A stretch of 35,275 bases of DNA from Marinococcus halotolerans DSM 16375 (lineage in GTDB: Bacteria; Bacillota; Bacilli; Bacillales; Marinococcaceae). Each line of letters begins with the position of its first letter. The first letter of the stretch is position 1. Location of the stretch: NCBI RefSeq assembly GCF_000420725.1, contig NZ_ATVM01000027.1:1-35275 (forward strand). The letters are read 5' to 3'. This document shows positions 18,767 to 27,878 of the stretch, piece by piece. The translations under genes were made by a program, and so were the position numbers. Under the pieces are notes generated by a model. It saw only the letters and a list, made by a program, of their open reading frames with translations, ran no database searches and had not been told where the DNA came from.

Positions 18767-19777
18767 ATGGGAATTGATATAGGTCTCGTTATTGTATTAG
18801 CTATTATTTTAATAGCGCTCGTCATTTTATTCACTTTTGTTCCGGTTGCGCTCTGGATTTCGGCGCTTGCTGCAGGAGTGAAAGTAGGTATTTTCCAGCT
18901 CGTCGGCATGCGGCTCCGGAGAGTTATTCCGTCGAGAGTAGTAAACCCGATGATCAAAGCAGAAAAAGCTGGACTCGATATTGAATTGAACAAGCTTGAA
19001 GGCCACTACCTGGCAGGTGGTAACGTAGACCGTGTGGTTAACGCACTAATCGCTGCCCAGCGTGCAAATATTGAACTTACATTTGAGCGTTGTGCTGCTA
19101 TCGATCTTGCCGGCCGTGACGTGTTGGAAGCCGTACAGATGAGTGTTAACCCGAAAGTTATTGAAACACCGTTTATTGCCGGTGTGGCAATGGACGGTAT
19201 TGAAGTAAAAGCAAAAGCAAGAATCACCGTCCGGGCAAACATAGACCGCCTGGTAGGGGGCGCCGGCGAAGATACCGTTATCGCCCGTGTTGGTGAAGGT
19301 ATTGTTTCGACGATTGGTTCTTCGCAGAATCATAAAAAAGTGCTGGAAAACCCGGACAGCATCTCGCAGACGGTTCTTTCCAAAGGCCTGGATTCAGGTA
19401 CGGCCTTTGAGATTTTATCCATTGATATAGCCGATATTGACATTGGCAAAAACATTGGTGCAGAACTGCAGACAGACCAGGCGGAAGCAGACAAAAACAT
19501 CGCCCAGGCGAAAGCCGAAGAACGTCGTGCCATGGCTGTTGCTCAGGAGCAGGAAATGAAAGCACGCGTAGAAGAAATGCGCGCGAAAGTTACCGAGTCC
19601 GAAGCAGAAGTGCCAATGGCAATGGCAGAAGCACTGCGTTCCGGAAACCTTGGCGTCATGGATTATATGAATATCCAGAACGTAATGTCTGATACGGATA
19701 TGCGTGAATCGATCAGTAAATCCGGTAAAGACGACGATCAAAACGGGCCGTATAACCGTCCACACACCGATAAATAA
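18767..19777 (+). CDS. floA: Flotillin-like protein FloA
   Basis: FloA (YqfA) forms moving membrane foci that affect membrane fluidity and signalling complexes. The 336-residue protein has an N-terminal hydrophobic hairpin (about 5-50), then a PHB/SPFH-like region ([30 protein letters not shown]). A helical region rich in Glu and Ala follows ([19 protein letters not shown]), with the family end segment [15 protein letters not shown]. The ATG follows AAGAAGGG inside the end of nfeD, so the two are coupled. Confidence 0.97.
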   Translation: MGIDIGLVIVLAIILIALVILFTFVPVALWISALAAGVKVGIFQLVGMRLRRVIPSRVVNPMIKAEKAGLDIELNKLEGHYLAGGNVDRVVNALIAAQRANIELTFERCAAIDLAGRDVLEAVQMSVNPKVIETPFIAGVAMDGIEVKAKARITVRANIDRLVGGAGEDTVIARVGEGIVSTIGSSQNHKKVLENPDSISQTVLSKGLDSGTAFEILSIDIADIDIGKNIGAELQTDQAEADKNIAQAKAEERRAMAVAQEQEMKARVEEMRAKVTESEAEVPMAMAEALRSGNLGVMDYMNIQNVMSDTDMRESISKSGKDDDQNGPYNRPHTDK

Positions 19778-19811
19778 GGGACTTTGTCCGTAGAAGAAGG
19801 TGAATGAAGCG

Positions 19812-20441
19812 ATGGAGCAGCTGTTTGAACTAGTGTTTAATAACCTGTGGATTTTACTGCTGCTCTTCGGCGGTTTGATTACGTTTCTCGGCCGGGGGGA
19901 CAGCAGCAGCCAGCAGCAGGAGGGCAGCGACAGCGATTCGAGACGGCGCGGAGCGTTCGGAAAGCTCGAGGACCTGTTTGAAGAGTTTGAAAATGCCCGC
20001 AAGGAAAACACACCTAACCGTCCTCAGAATGATCCTTCCGGAAGCCCTGGCAATCATCCAACGCGCCGGGTGCCGGAAGCAGAGTCAGAGCTGTACAAAG
20101 AAGAGGCAGACGAGCCTCAGAATAAAAGCAGTGCTTTAAAGGAATATGAAAAGCGCCGTGAAGAGCTTCAAAAGCAAAAGAAAAATGCAAGCCAGCGTCT
20201 CGAGCGCGCTTCGCGGCAGTCCGCTGAACGTGGAAGTGTCACGTCAGACGGAGAAATCGGCGGGCCGCGGAGAAATCCGCGGTCGATAAATAAAAAAGAA
20301 GCGGCAAACGGTCTTGTGTGGGCGGAGGTTCTCAGCCCGCCGGTTACAAGACGCAGCGGCTATCCTTACCAGAGACAGTCAACGATGTCGCGTGAAAAAG
20401 TTGCGCCGCACCGTTCTACAAACAAAAGCAGTAACGAGTGA
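19812..20441 (+). CDS. Uncharacterised membrane-anchored protein in the floA operon
   Basis: I do not recognise this family. The 209-residue product has one N-terminal hydrophobic segment (LFELVFNNLWILLLLFGGLI, about 3-22). The rest is very polar, rich in Ser, Gln, Glu, Arg and Pro: a Ser/Gln/Asp patch, a probable coiled coil (about 100-145, SALKEYEKRREELQKQKKN) and a basic C-terminal part with NGLVWAEVLSPPVTRR. The ATG at 19812 follows AAGAAGGTG; a GTG at 19800 lies inside that site and is rejected. It takes the position of B. subtilis yqfB, but I cannot show homology. It ends 34 bases after floA begins its own stop region and just before a terminator, so it is the last gene of the SigW-type operon and could be a FloA/NfeD partner. 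Confidence 0.75.
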   Translation: MEQLFELVFNNLWILLLLFGGLITFLGRGDSSSQQQEGSDSDSRRRGAFGKLEDLFEEFENARKENTPNRPQNDPSGSPGNHPTRRVPEAESELYKEEADEPQNKSSALKEYEKRREELQKQKKNASQRLERASRQSAERGSVTSDGEIGGPRRNPRSINKKEAANGLVWAEVLSPPVTRRSGYPYQRQSTMSREKVAPHRSTNKSSNE

Positions 20442-20470
20442 GCCTGATCTTTGGATCAGGTTCTTTTTTT
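20440..20470 (+). terminator. Terminator of the nfeD-floA operon
   Basis: GAGCCTGATC, loop TTTG, GATCAGGTTC, then a T run to 20470. It begins at the stop codon of the 209-residue gene. Confidence 0.93.
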
Positions 20471-20499
20471 CCTTAAAAGCGTAAAATGTCTGCTATTTT

Positions 20500-20528
20500 T
20501 TGCAACACCCTTAGCGTGGTGGTAGAGT
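20500..20528 (+). promoter_or_regulatory. Probable SigA-type promoter of phoH operon
   Basis: TTGCAA (20500-20505) and TAGAGT (20523-20528) with 17 bases between. A short inverted repeat, GTTAG-CATA-CTAAC (20532-20545), lies just where transcription would begin and could be an operator or a 5' hairpin. Confidence 0.55.
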
Positions 20529-20600
20529 AGAGTTAGCATACTAACGAAAAAACTGATAACAGCAAGGATATGATATTATACTCAAGGAGACTGAGCTATA

Positions 20601-21605
20601 TTGACCGAAAAGAAAACGCTAGAACTACAGGTGAATGAAATGAATGACATCCAGCAGCTGTTTGGTCCAAACGATGTGCACATTGAGAGGCTCGAAGAAA
20701 AGCTGGACGTTTCGATTATTACCCGGGGCGGCTCGCTGATCGTAGAAGGAAATGAAAAGCAGGCAGCGCTGGTTGAAGAAGTCATTGAAGCATTGGCCAG
20801 GCTGTTAAAAAAACGGGTGCGGATTTCCGAGCGTGATGTTGTCTATGCAGCGCAGCTTGCCGAAGAAGGAAAGCTTGAAAAGCTTGAAGATCTATTTCAG
20901 GAGCAGATTGCGGTAAACGCTGAAGGCAAGCCGGTCATGATTAAAACCTTAGGGCAGAAAGAATATATCGACCAGATCCGCCGTAAAGATATGATATTTG
21001 GCGTTGGCCCGGCTGGGACAGGAAAAACCTATCTGGCAGTTGTGATGGCGGTCAATGCTTTAAAGGAGGGACGGGTGAAGCGTATTGTGTTAACCCGTCC
21101 GGCGGTAGAGGCCGGAGAAAGCCTCGGGTTTCTTCCGGGAGACCTGAAAGAAAAGGTGGACCCATACCTGCGTCCGCTGTATGACGCTCTTCATAACATT
21201 TTTGGGGCAGAGCATACACAGCGGTTAATGGAGAGAGGCACGATTGAAGTGGCCCCCCTCGCTTATATGAGAGGCCGGACGCTCGACGATGCCTTTGTTA
21301 TTCTCGATGAAGCACAGAATACGACGAAGGAACAGATCAAGATGTTTTTAACGCGGCTCGGCTTTGGTTCAAAAATGATCGTTAACGGGGACCTCACCCA
21401 GATTGATCTTCCGAAAGGCCAGCAGTCAGGTTTGAAGGTGGCAGCGCGCATTTTAAAAAACATCGATCATATCGGATTCGTTTACTTGGAGGCCACGGAC
21501 GTCGTGCGGCATACACTGGTGCAGCAGATTCTTGATGCGTACGAACAGGAGGAAGGCGACCCAAAGCGTACGTTGAACCGACCGGACAAACCAACAAAAA
21601 ACTAG
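20601..21605 (+). CDS. phoH: PhoH-like ATPase
   Basis: PhoH is a cytoplasmic ATPase related to the helicase fold and linked to RNA metabolism; its exact role is unclear. The 334-residue protein has an N-terminal KH-like region (about 20-80), the Walker A GPAGTGKT (136-143), LTRPAVEAGESLGFLPGDL, and the Walker B AFVILDEAQN (231-240). The TTG start at 20601 follows CAAGGAG. In B. subtilis yqfC and yqfD precede it and pgpH follows; neither is present here. Confidence 0.95.
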   Translation: MTEKKTLELQVNEMNDIQQLFGPNDVHIERLEEKLDVSIITRGGSLIVEGNEKQAALVEEVIEALARLLKKRVRISERDVVYAAQLAEEGKLEKLEDLFQEQIAVNAEGKPVMIKTLGQKEYIDQIRRKDMIFGVGPAGTGKTYLAVVMAVNALKEGRVKRIVLTRPAVEAGESLGFLPGDLKEKVDPYLRPLYDALHNIFGAEHTQRLMERGTIEVAPLAYMRGRTLDDAFVILDEAQNTTKEQIKMFLTRLGFGSKMIVNGDLTQIDLPKGQQSGLKVAARILKNIDHIGFVYLEATDVVRHTLVQQILDAYEQEEGDPKRTLNRPDKPTKN

Positions 21606-21621
21606 TCAGGGGTGGACAGGT

Positions 21622-22083
21622 GTGAGCATTGAAGTAGATATGGTGGACGAAACGGAACGAGTGGAGCCGAAGCATTGGGAGCTGGTGCAGAACATCCTGC
21701 AGTTCGCATGTGAAGAAGAAGGAGTCGTAGACGGCTCGGAGGTTTCTGTGAGTTTTGTGGATAATGAAATGATTCAGGCAGTGAACAGGGAGTACCGGGA
21801 GATTGACCGGCCGACTGATGTGATTTCATTTGCACTGAATGACGACGAAATTCAGCCTCAGGCCGAGGGCATACCGAACCTGCTCGGAGACATCATTATC
21901 AGCGTTCCTAAAGCCCGGGAGCAGGCAGAGGAGTATGGTCATTCGTTTGAAAGGGAGCTGGGCTTTCTGGCCGTTCACGGCCTGCTGCATCTGCTTGGTT
22001 ATGATCATATGAATAAAGAAGAAGAACAAACAATGTTTTCGCGTCAGGAAAGGATCCTGGAAGCGTATGGATTACCGCGATAA
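21622..22083 (+). CDS. ybeY: Endoribonuclease YbeY (rRNA maturation)
   Basis: YbeY is a zinc-dependent endoribonuclease needed for 16S rRNA 3' end maturation and ribosome quality control. The 153-residue protein ends in the metal site H119-x3-H123-x5-H129 (VHGLLHLLGYDH), after RPTDVISFAL and LLGDIIIS. The GTG start at 21622 lies 16 bases after phoH. The end overlaps dgkA by 17 bases. Confidence 0.97.
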   Translation: MSIEVDMVDETERVEPKHWELVQNILQFACEEEGVVDGSEVSVSFVDNEMIQAVNREYREIDRPTDVISFALNDDEIQPQAEGIPNLLGDIIISVPKAREQAEEYGHSFERELGFLAVHGLLHLLGYDHMNKEEEQTMFSRQERILEAYGLPR

Positions 22084-22450
22084 ATCGCTGCCCAGGCGCT
22101 GGAGGGACGGGTTTGTATTTGCCGGAAAAGGCATCCGCCTCGCCTTCCGGGAAGAGCGTCACATGCGCTTCCACGTTTTTTTTGGCCTGGCGGCTGTTCT
22201 TTTAGGATGGTTGTGCGGGCTCGCTTTATGGCAGTGGACCGTTCTATTGCTGGCAATTGCCGGGATGCTTGTACTCGAAATGGTCAATTCCGCGCTGGAG
22301 CGCCTGGTGAATTTAGTCTCTCCGGAATGGAATAAAACTGCAGGAGAGGTCAAGGACATTGCTGCCGGCGCGGTGCTCATTTATGCTGTATTTGCTGTTA
22401 TCATCGGTGTGATGATTTTTATGCCTTTCTTATGGGAATGGCTGAGCTGA
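22067..22450 (+). CDS. dgkA: Undecaprenol/diacylglycerol kinase family protein
   Basis: In Gram-positive bacteria this small membrane kinase phosphorylates undecaprenol, feeding the lipid carrier pool for cell wall synthesis. The 127-residue protein has three membrane helices (about 36-52, 55-75 and 98-118), the active-site motif E71-x2-N74 in LEMVNSALERLVNLV, and GEVKDIAAGAVL. An amphipathic basic N-terminus is typical. It overlaps the end of ybeY and precedes cdd and era, as in B. subtilis. Confidence 0.95.
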   Translation: MDYRDKSLPRRWRDGFVFAGKGIRLAFREERHMRFHVFFGLAAVLLGWLCGLALWQWTVLLLAIAGMLVLEMVNSALERLVNLVSPEWNKTAGEVKDIAAGAVLIYAVFAVIIGVMIFMPFLWEWLS

Positions 22451-22466
22451 CAAAGGGGGAAAAACA

Positions 22467-22862
22467 TTGGCTATAGAAAACGAACTGCTTGAACGGGCTA
22501 AACAGGCGAGAGAACAAGCGTATGTTCCGTATTCCAACTTTCCGGTAGGAGCGGTCTTTGTAGGAGAGGACGGCGAGTGGTACGAAGGATGTAATATTGA
22601 GAACTCGTCGTATGGGTTAAGCAACTGTGCAGAACGGACAGCCGTATTCAGTGCGCTGCGTACAGGCATGCGAAGCGGAAAAATGGTAGCTGTCATCGCT
22701 GATACGAAAGGACCGGTCGCTCCGTGCGGCGCCTGCCGGCAGGTGCTTTCTGAGTTTCTGCCGAAGGACGCCCGGATTGTTTTAGGTAACCTGCAGGGTG
22801 AAATGAAAGTAACAACAATGGAAGAGCTGCTCCCGGGAGCATTCGGCCCGGAGGATTTATAG
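22467..22862 (+). CDS. cdd: Cytidine deaminase
   Basis: Cdd converts cytidine and deoxycytidine to uridine and deoxyuridine in pyrimidine salvage. The 131-residue length is that of the small tetrameric form. Zinc and catalytic residues are visible as C54-A-E56 (NCAERTAVF) and C87-x2-C90 (PCGACRQVLSEF), and FPVGAVF and GCNIENSSYG form the substrate site. The TTG start at 22467 follows AAAGGGGGA. Confidence 0.97.
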   Translation: MAIENELLERAKQAREQAYVPYSNFPVGAVFVGEDGEWYEGCNIENSSYGLSNCAERTAVFSALRTGMRSGKMVAVIADTKGPVAPCGACRQVLSEFLPKDARIVLGNLQGEMKVTTMEELLPGAFGPEDL

Positions 22863-22891
22863 TATGAAAGCAGGAAAGAAGAGGGAAAATA

Positions 22892-23794
22892 ATGAGTGAA
22901 GAGTATCATTCCGGATTTGCCGCTTTAATTGGTCGGCCTAACGCGGGTAAATCTACATTAATGAATCAGGTGCTTGGCCAAAAAATTGCGATAATGAGTG
23001 ATAAAGCACAGACAACAAGAAATAAAATCCAGGGAGTCTACACGACGGAAGAATCCCAGATTGTTTTTATCGACACCCCGGGCATTCATAAACCAAAGCA
23101 TAAGCTGGGCGATTTTATGGTTCGCGCGGCTCTTCAGACACTAAACGACGTTGATATTATTTTATACCTGATCGATGCGTCAGAATCATATGGCCCCGGT
23201 GAGGAATATATTATCGAAAAACTGAAGCGGACAGACACACCGGTATTTTTAATCGTTAATAAGATTGATAAGGTCCATCCGGACGAGCTGCTCAAAGTGA
23301 TCGCGAGCTATTCCGAACGGTATGATTTTGCCGAGGTAGTACCGGTTTCTGCGTTGAACGGCAACAATGTGACGACACTTCTCGAGGAACTTACCAAATA
23401 CCTCGAGGAGGGCCCGCAGTTTTATCCGGAAGATCAGGTCACCGATCACCCGGAACGGTTTATCGTGAGTGAACTGATACGCGAAAAAGCCCTGCAGCTT
23501 ACGCGCGAAGAAGTTCCGCATTCGCTCGCCGTCGTTATCGATGAAATGAAGGAACGGGAAAACGGCGCGGTGTATGTGGCAGCTACTATTGTCGTTGAAC
23601 GCCCGACCCAAAAAGGCATTATTATTGGCAAGCAGGGCTCGATGCTAAAGGAAATCGGGCAGCGGGCCCGAGCAGATATTGAGTCAATGCTTGGATCGAA
23701 GGTCTTTGTGGAGCTTTGGGTGAAGGTGGAAAAGGACTGGAGAAACAGCGCGTATCTGCTTCGTGAGAACGGATATCGCGAGGACGAATATTAA
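22892..23794 (+). CDS. era: GTPase Era
   Basis: Era binds the 3' end of 16S rRNA and acts in 30S assembly and cell cycle control. The 300-residue protein has G1 GRPNAGKST (14-22), the switch region [12 protein letters not shown]3 DTPG (61-64), G4 NKID (123-126) and G5 VSALNG. A C-terminal KH domain with [15 protein letters not shown] follows. The ATG follows GAGGG. Its partner YbeY and the downstream recO lie in the same gene run. Confidence 0.98.
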   Translation: MSEEYHSGFAALIGRPNAGKSTLMNQVLGQKIAIMSDKAQTTRNKIQGVYTTEESQIVFIDTPGIHKPKHKLGDFMVRAALQTLNDVDIILYLIDASESYGPGEEYIIEKLKRTDTPVFLIVNKIDKVHPDELLKVIASYSERYDFAEVVPVSALNGNNVTTLLEELTKYLEEGPQFYPEDQVTDHPERFIVSELIREKALQLTREEVPHSLAVVIDEMKERENGAVYVAATIVVERPTQKGIIIGKQGSMLKEIGQRARADIESMLGSKVFVELWVKVEKDWRNSAYLLRENGYREDEY

Positions 23795-23821
23795 GAAATC
23801 GCCTGTGAGCGGAGGAACAGC

Positions 23822-24571
23822 ATGATTCAGAAAACAGAAGGAATTGTTTTGCGGACTGCTTCCTACGGGGAATCCAATGTAGTGTTAACGGTGTATACAA
23901 GAGAGCACGGGAAAATGGCGATGATGGCCAAAGGGGCAAAGAAACCAAGCAGCCGACTGCGATCGATCTCCCAGCCCTTTGTTTACGGAACGTTTGTGTA
24001 CTACCCGGGTAAAGGAATGAGAACGCTCAGCCAGGGAGACGTAACGGATTCATTCCGCAGCGTGCGTGAAGATATCGTTCTCACTTCCTACGCTTCCTAT
24101 TTGTCCGAACTTCTCGATAAAGTTACGGTGGACCAGGAACGAAACCCTTATTTATTTGAATTGTTCTGGCAGCTTTTGCGGCGCATTGACGAAGGCGAAG
24201 ATGCTGAAGTGCTTATTCGTCTCTTTGAAGTGAAAATGACTGCCGTGGCAGGCATTCAGCCTGTGATCGACCGCTGCGCAAACTGCGGCCGGCAGGAGGG
24301 CACCTTTCATTTTTCCATCCGCGAAGCGGGCTTTCTCTGTCATCTCTGCTGGGAGATGGATCCGTACCGCTTCCGCATTCAGCCGAAAACAGTACGTCTG
24401 TTGCGGACGTTTTTCTATATTGACGTGCACCGGATCGGCTCAGTTTCTGTATCAGCCGAAACGAAAAAAGAGCTGAAGGATGTCCTGAACAGCTATTATG
24501 ATTCGTACGCAGGTATCCATTTAAAGGCGAGGCGTTTTTTGGAGCAGATGGAAAAGTGGAACGTCGAATGA
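23822..24571 (+). CDS. recO: DNA repair protein RecO
   Basis: RecO helps load RecA on gaps covered by single-strand binding protein. The 249-residue protein has the N-terminal OB-fold (TEGIVLRTASYGESNVVLTVYT) and a zinc site in the C-terminal helical part, with CANC (about 153-156) and CHLC (about 173-176). The ATG follows GCGGAGG. It is the last gene of the phoH operon before the glyQS leader. The small yqzL found between era and recO in B. subtilis is not seen. Confidence 0.95.
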   Translation: MIQKTEGIVLRTASYGESNVVLTVYTREHGKMAMMAKGAKKPSSRLRSISQPFVYGTFVYYPGKGMRTLSQGDVTDSFRSVREDIVLTSYASYLSELLDKVTVDQERNPYLFELFWQLLRRIDEGEDAEVLIRLFEVKMTAVAGIQPVIDRCANCGRQEGTFHFSIREAGFLCHLCWEMDPYRFRIQPKTVRLLRTFFYIDVHRIGSVSVSAETKKELKDVLNSYYDSYAGIHLKARRFLEQMEKWNVE

Positions 24572-24575
24572 GTGC

Positions 24576-24604
24576 TTGACACACTCGCAAATGTTAAGTA
24601 CTAT
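24576..24604 (+). promoter_or_regulatory. SigA-type promoter of glyQS
   Basis: A perfect TTGACA (24576-24581), 17 bases, then TACTAT (24599-24604). It starts four bases after the recO stop and drives the T-box leader. Confidence 0.85.
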
Positions 24605-24611
24605 TTCAATA

Positions 24612-24828
24612 CAATCATAACGATGCGCAGGGAAAGAAAGTAGTAGCAATCTTCTTCAGTCTTAGCGAGTGCGGGATAGTGAAAGCTGCACGCTGACCGG
24701 TTGTGAAGGCGTTCTGGAGCGCGGAATGGATAAAGCGGCTTTTCGGCTATAGTGCCCAAAAAGCAAGTAGGGTGGAACCGCGGCGATAACCGTCCCTATA
24801 CCTGAGTGACAGGTATAGGGACTTTTTT
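24612..24828 (+). promoter_or_regulatory. Glycine T-box riboswitch, glyQS leader
   Basis: This leader senses uncharged tRNA-Gly and allows transcription of the synthetase genes only when charging is low. The T-box sequence AGGGTGGAACCGCGG (24769-24783) matches the family consensus. A GGC at 24708-24710 (after GTGAA) is the best candidate for the glycine specifier codon in stem I. The element ends in the terminator at 24792-24828. The 5' edge is set near the expected transcription start and is approximate. I did not fold the full stem I. Confidence 0.93.
24792..24828 (+). terminator. Conditional terminator of the T-box
   Basis: GTCCCTATACCTG, loop AGTGA, then CAGGTATAGGGAC form a perfect 13-bp stem followed by six T. 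Its 5' arm would be drawn into the antiterminator when uncharged tRNA is bound. Confidence 0.95.
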
Positions 24829-24863
24829 AATGAAATAAACGAAAAGCAGAAGGGGTGTTTAAC

Positions 24864-25760
24864 ATGGCAATGAATATACAGGAAATGATTTTAACATTGC
24901 AGAACTACTGGGCTGGCCAGAATTGTATTATTATGCAGGCCTACGACGTGGAAAAGGGAGCGGGGACGATGAACCCGATGACGTTTCTGCGCAGCATCGG
25001 ACCAGAGCCGTGGAACGCAGCATACGTAGAGCCGTCGAGGCGGCCGGGCGACGGACGCTACGGGGAGAACCCGAACCGTTTGTACCAGCACCATCAGTTT
25101 CAAGTAGTCATGAAGCCTTCGCCGGACAACATCCAGGAGTTGTATTTAAAGAGCTTGGAAGCGATCGGTATTGACCCGCTTGCCCACGACATCCGCTTTG
25201 TGGAGGACAACTGGGAAGCTCCGACGCTGAGTGCCTGGGGCCTCGGATGGGAAGTCTGGATTGACGGCATGGAAATTACCCAGTTCACGTATTTTCAGCA
25301 TGTCGGTGGCATGGACGCCCATCCGGTGACAGCTGAGATTACATACGGCATCGAACGGCTCGCGTCGTATATTCAGGATAAAGAAAATGTGTTTGACATG
25401 GAATGGGTAGAGGGCGTTTCGTACGGCGATATGTTTTTACAGGCGGAATACGAGCATTCGAAGTATTCCTTTGAAATTGCGGATAAAGAGCTGCTGTTGA
25501 ATCAGTTTGCCGCAAGCGAAAAGGAAGCAGAGCGTGCCATTGAAGAAAAGCTGGTGCTGCCTGCCTACGATCACGTATTAAAATGCTCGCATTTGTTTAA
25601 CCTGCTCGATGCCCGCGGGGCGATTTCAGTGACGGAGAGAACCGGATATATTGCGCGGGTGCGCAATCTGGCAAGAAAATGCGGAAAAGCGTATTACGAA
25701 GAACGGGAAAAACTAGGATTTCCGCTACGGAAGCAGGAGGCGATGAACTATGACAACTAA
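24864..25760 (+). CDS. glyQ: Glycyl-tRNA synthetase alpha subunit
   Basis: GlyQ is the catalytic class II subunit of the bacterial tetrameric glycyl-tRNA synthetase. The 298-residue protein shows [71 protein letters not shown] and [13 protein letters not shown], all typical of the family. The ATG at 24864 follows AAGGGG; a GTG at 24855 overlaps that site and is rejected. The end overlaps glyS by 11 bases, so the two chains should be made together. Confidence 0.98.
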   Translation: MAMNIQEMILTLQNYWAGQNCIIMQAYDVEKGAGTMNPMTFLRSIGPEPWNAAYVEPSRRPGDGRYGENPNRLYQHHQFQVVMKPSPDNIQELYLKSLEAIGIDPLAHDIRFVEDNWEAPTLSAWGLGWEVWIDGMEITQFTYFQHVGGMDAHPVTAEITYGIERLASYIQDKENVFDMEWVEGVSYGDMFLQAEYEHSKYSFEIADKELLLNQFAASEKEAERAIEEKLVLPAYDHVLKCSHLFNLLDARGAISVTERTGYIARVRNLARKCGKAYYEEREKLGFPLRKQEAMNYDN

Positions 25761-27834
25761 TCACTTTTTACTTGAAATCGGCGTGGAAGAAATGCCTGCC
25801 CGCTTTGTGGAGGGGGCCGTCAAGCAGCTGAAGGAAAAAACAGAAACCTGGCTGCAGGAGCAGCGGCTCAGCTATAGCGCCGTTCATATGTTTTCCACTC
25901 CAAGACGGCTCGCACTCCGGGTGGAAGACCTGGCTGATTATCAGGAGGATATGGTCGAAGAAGCCCGCGGCCCGGCCAAAAAGATCGCTCTTACAGACGA
26001 CGGGGAATGGAGCAAGGCTGCTTTAGGTTTTGCCAGAGGCCAGCAGGTTGAGGCCCAGGAATTGTACTTTAAAGAGGTGAAAGGCACCGAGTACGTTTTT
26101 GTAGAAAAAGAACATAAGGGTCGGCCAACCTCAGAAATGCTGCAGCAGATGGAAGCAATTATTACGTCGCTCACTTTCCCGAAAAACATGCGCTGGGGAA
26201 GTCATGAGCTTCGCTTTGTGCGACCGATCCAATGGCTTGTGGCGTTGTACGGAGAAACAGTAATCCCGTTTACGATTACAGACCGCACTGCCGGCAATAC
26301 TTCTTACGGACACCGGTTTTTGGGAAATGCCATTACGATTCATAAGCCGGAAACGTACGAGCAGCAGCTGAAAGAGGAGTACGTGATTGCAGATGCTTCT
26401 GAAAGAACGGATTTGATTCGCAGCCAGATCGAAGAGATTGAAGCGGAAAACAACTGGCACATTCCGATCGATCAAGAGCTGCTTGCCGAAGTGAATCAGC
26501 TCGTGGAATACCCGACCGCGCTGCATGGTTCATTTGACGAAGCGTATTTGGACATCCCGCGTGAGGTGCTCGTCACCTCCATGAAAGAACACCAACGGTA
26601 TTTTCCGGTGGAAAATGACGAAGGCAGTCTCCTTTCGTATTTTATTACAGTACGAAACGGTAACACTGACCACATTGACCAGGTGCGGAAAGGAAATGAA
26701 AAGGTGCTCCGTGCCCGTCTGGCAGATGCCCAGTTTTTCTATGACGAGGACCAGAAAGTGTCGCCGGACGAAGCGGTGGAAAAATTAAACCATGTTATTT
26801 ATCAGGAAAATCTCGGCACAGTCGGTGAAAAGGTAATGAGGGTAAAAACTGTCAGCACCCGGCTCGCAGAATACCTGCAGCTCGACAGTGCGAAGGTGCA
26901 AAATGTTAAGCGTGCTGCTCACATTTCCAAGTTCGACCTCGTAACGTTAATGGTGGACGAATTCACCGAGCTCCAGGGAGTTATGGGAAGAGAATATGCC
27001 CGGATGGCAGGAGAAAACACCGAAGTTGCCGAAGCTATTGCAGAACATTATAAACCAAAGTCCGCCGGGGACAGTCTTCCGCAAAACGTTGAAGGTGCGG
27101 TTATCAGCGCAGTGGATAAAATGGACACTATTGTTTCGAGCTTTGGTGTAGGTATGGTTCCTACCGGCTCCCAGGATCCTCACGGGCTGAGAAGACAGGC
27201 AGCAGGTATTGTTCAGACAATCACCGGGCACCGGTTCCCGCTGACTATTCAGCAGCTGATCGTTCTGGTGCTGGATGAAATCAAAGAGCGTTCTCTTCTT
27301 CAGCGCGAAGAAGCGGATGTCCTGAAGGATCTCGAAGAATTCTTTACTCAGCGTGTCCGTCAAAAGCTGCTTGACGAGGGGATCCGTCATGACATTGCGG
27401 ATGCCGTGCTGCTTCATCTTGGCGAAAGAATTGACGTAGTGACAGAAAAAGCTGTGTTTATTCAAGCGCGTGCCGAAGAAACAGACTTCAAAGCAACGGT
27501 GGAAGCACTCAGCCGGGTGACCAATATCGCAAAAAACACAGACAGTGGTTCAGATATTCAAACAGAGCTGTTTCAGGCTGAAGAGGAAAGAGAGCTCTAC
27601 GAAAAAAGCAAAACCTTGAACCAGCAGCTCGATGAAACGCTTGGTCAGGCGGATGTTGCCGGTGCGTATCAAGCGATTCAGGCAGTTACGCCGGCCATCA
27701 ATGCCTACTTTGATCATGTCATGGTTATGGCTGAAGACGAGCAGGTAAAACAGAACAGACTGCAGCAGATGGCACTGTTATCCAGGGAAATTGAACGGTT
27801 CGCCCGCTTTCGGAATATTGTTTTTTCATCATAA
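25750..27834 (+). CDS. glyS: Glycyl-tRNA synthetase beta subunit
   Basis: GlyS supplies tRNA recognition for the synthetase. The 694-residue protein begins [19 protein letters not shown] and carries the HD-like and B3/B4-like parts ([43 protein letters not shown]). [16 protein letters not shown] lies near residue 475, and a C-terminal anticodon-binding domain with [10 protein letters not shown] near the end. The length is normal. The ATG lies inside the end of glyQ, and the pair is controlled by the T-box. Confidence 0.98.
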   Translation: MTTNHFLLEIGVEEMPARFVEGAVKQLKEKTETWLQEQRLSYSAVHMFSTPRRLALRVEDLADYQEDMVEEARGPAKKIALTDDGEWSKAALGFARGQQVEAQELYFKEVKGTEYVFVEKEHKGRPTSEMLQQMEAIITSLTFPKNMRWGSHELRFVRPIQWLVALYGETVIPFTITDRTAGNTSYGHRFLGNAITIHKPETYEQQLKEEYVIADASERTDLIRSQIEEIEAENNWHIPIDQELLAEVNQLVEYPTALHGSFDEAYLDIPREVLVTSMKEHQRYFPVENDEGSLLSYFITVRNGNTDHIDQVRKGNEKVLRARLADAQFFYDEDQKVSPDEAVEKLNHVIYQENLGTVGEKVMRVKTVSTRLAEYLQLDSAKVQNVKRAAHISKFDLVTLMVDEFTELQGVMGREYARMAGENTEVAEAIAEHYKPKSAGDSLPQNVEGAVISAVDKMDTIVSSFGVGMVPTGSQDPHGLRRQAAGIVQTITGHRFPLTIQQLIVLVLDEIKERSLLQREEADVLKDLEEFFTQRVRQKLLDEGIRHDIADAVLLHLGERIDVVTEKAVFIQARAEETDFKATVEALSRVTNIAKNTDSGSDIQTELFQAEEERELYEKSKTLNQQLDETLGQADVAGAYQAIQAVTPAINAYFDHVMVMAEDEQVKQNRLQQMALLSREIERFARFRNIVFSS

Positions 27835-27878
27835 AACAATACATCCGTGCGAAGCGCCGATGAAGGTGGGGAGTCACT

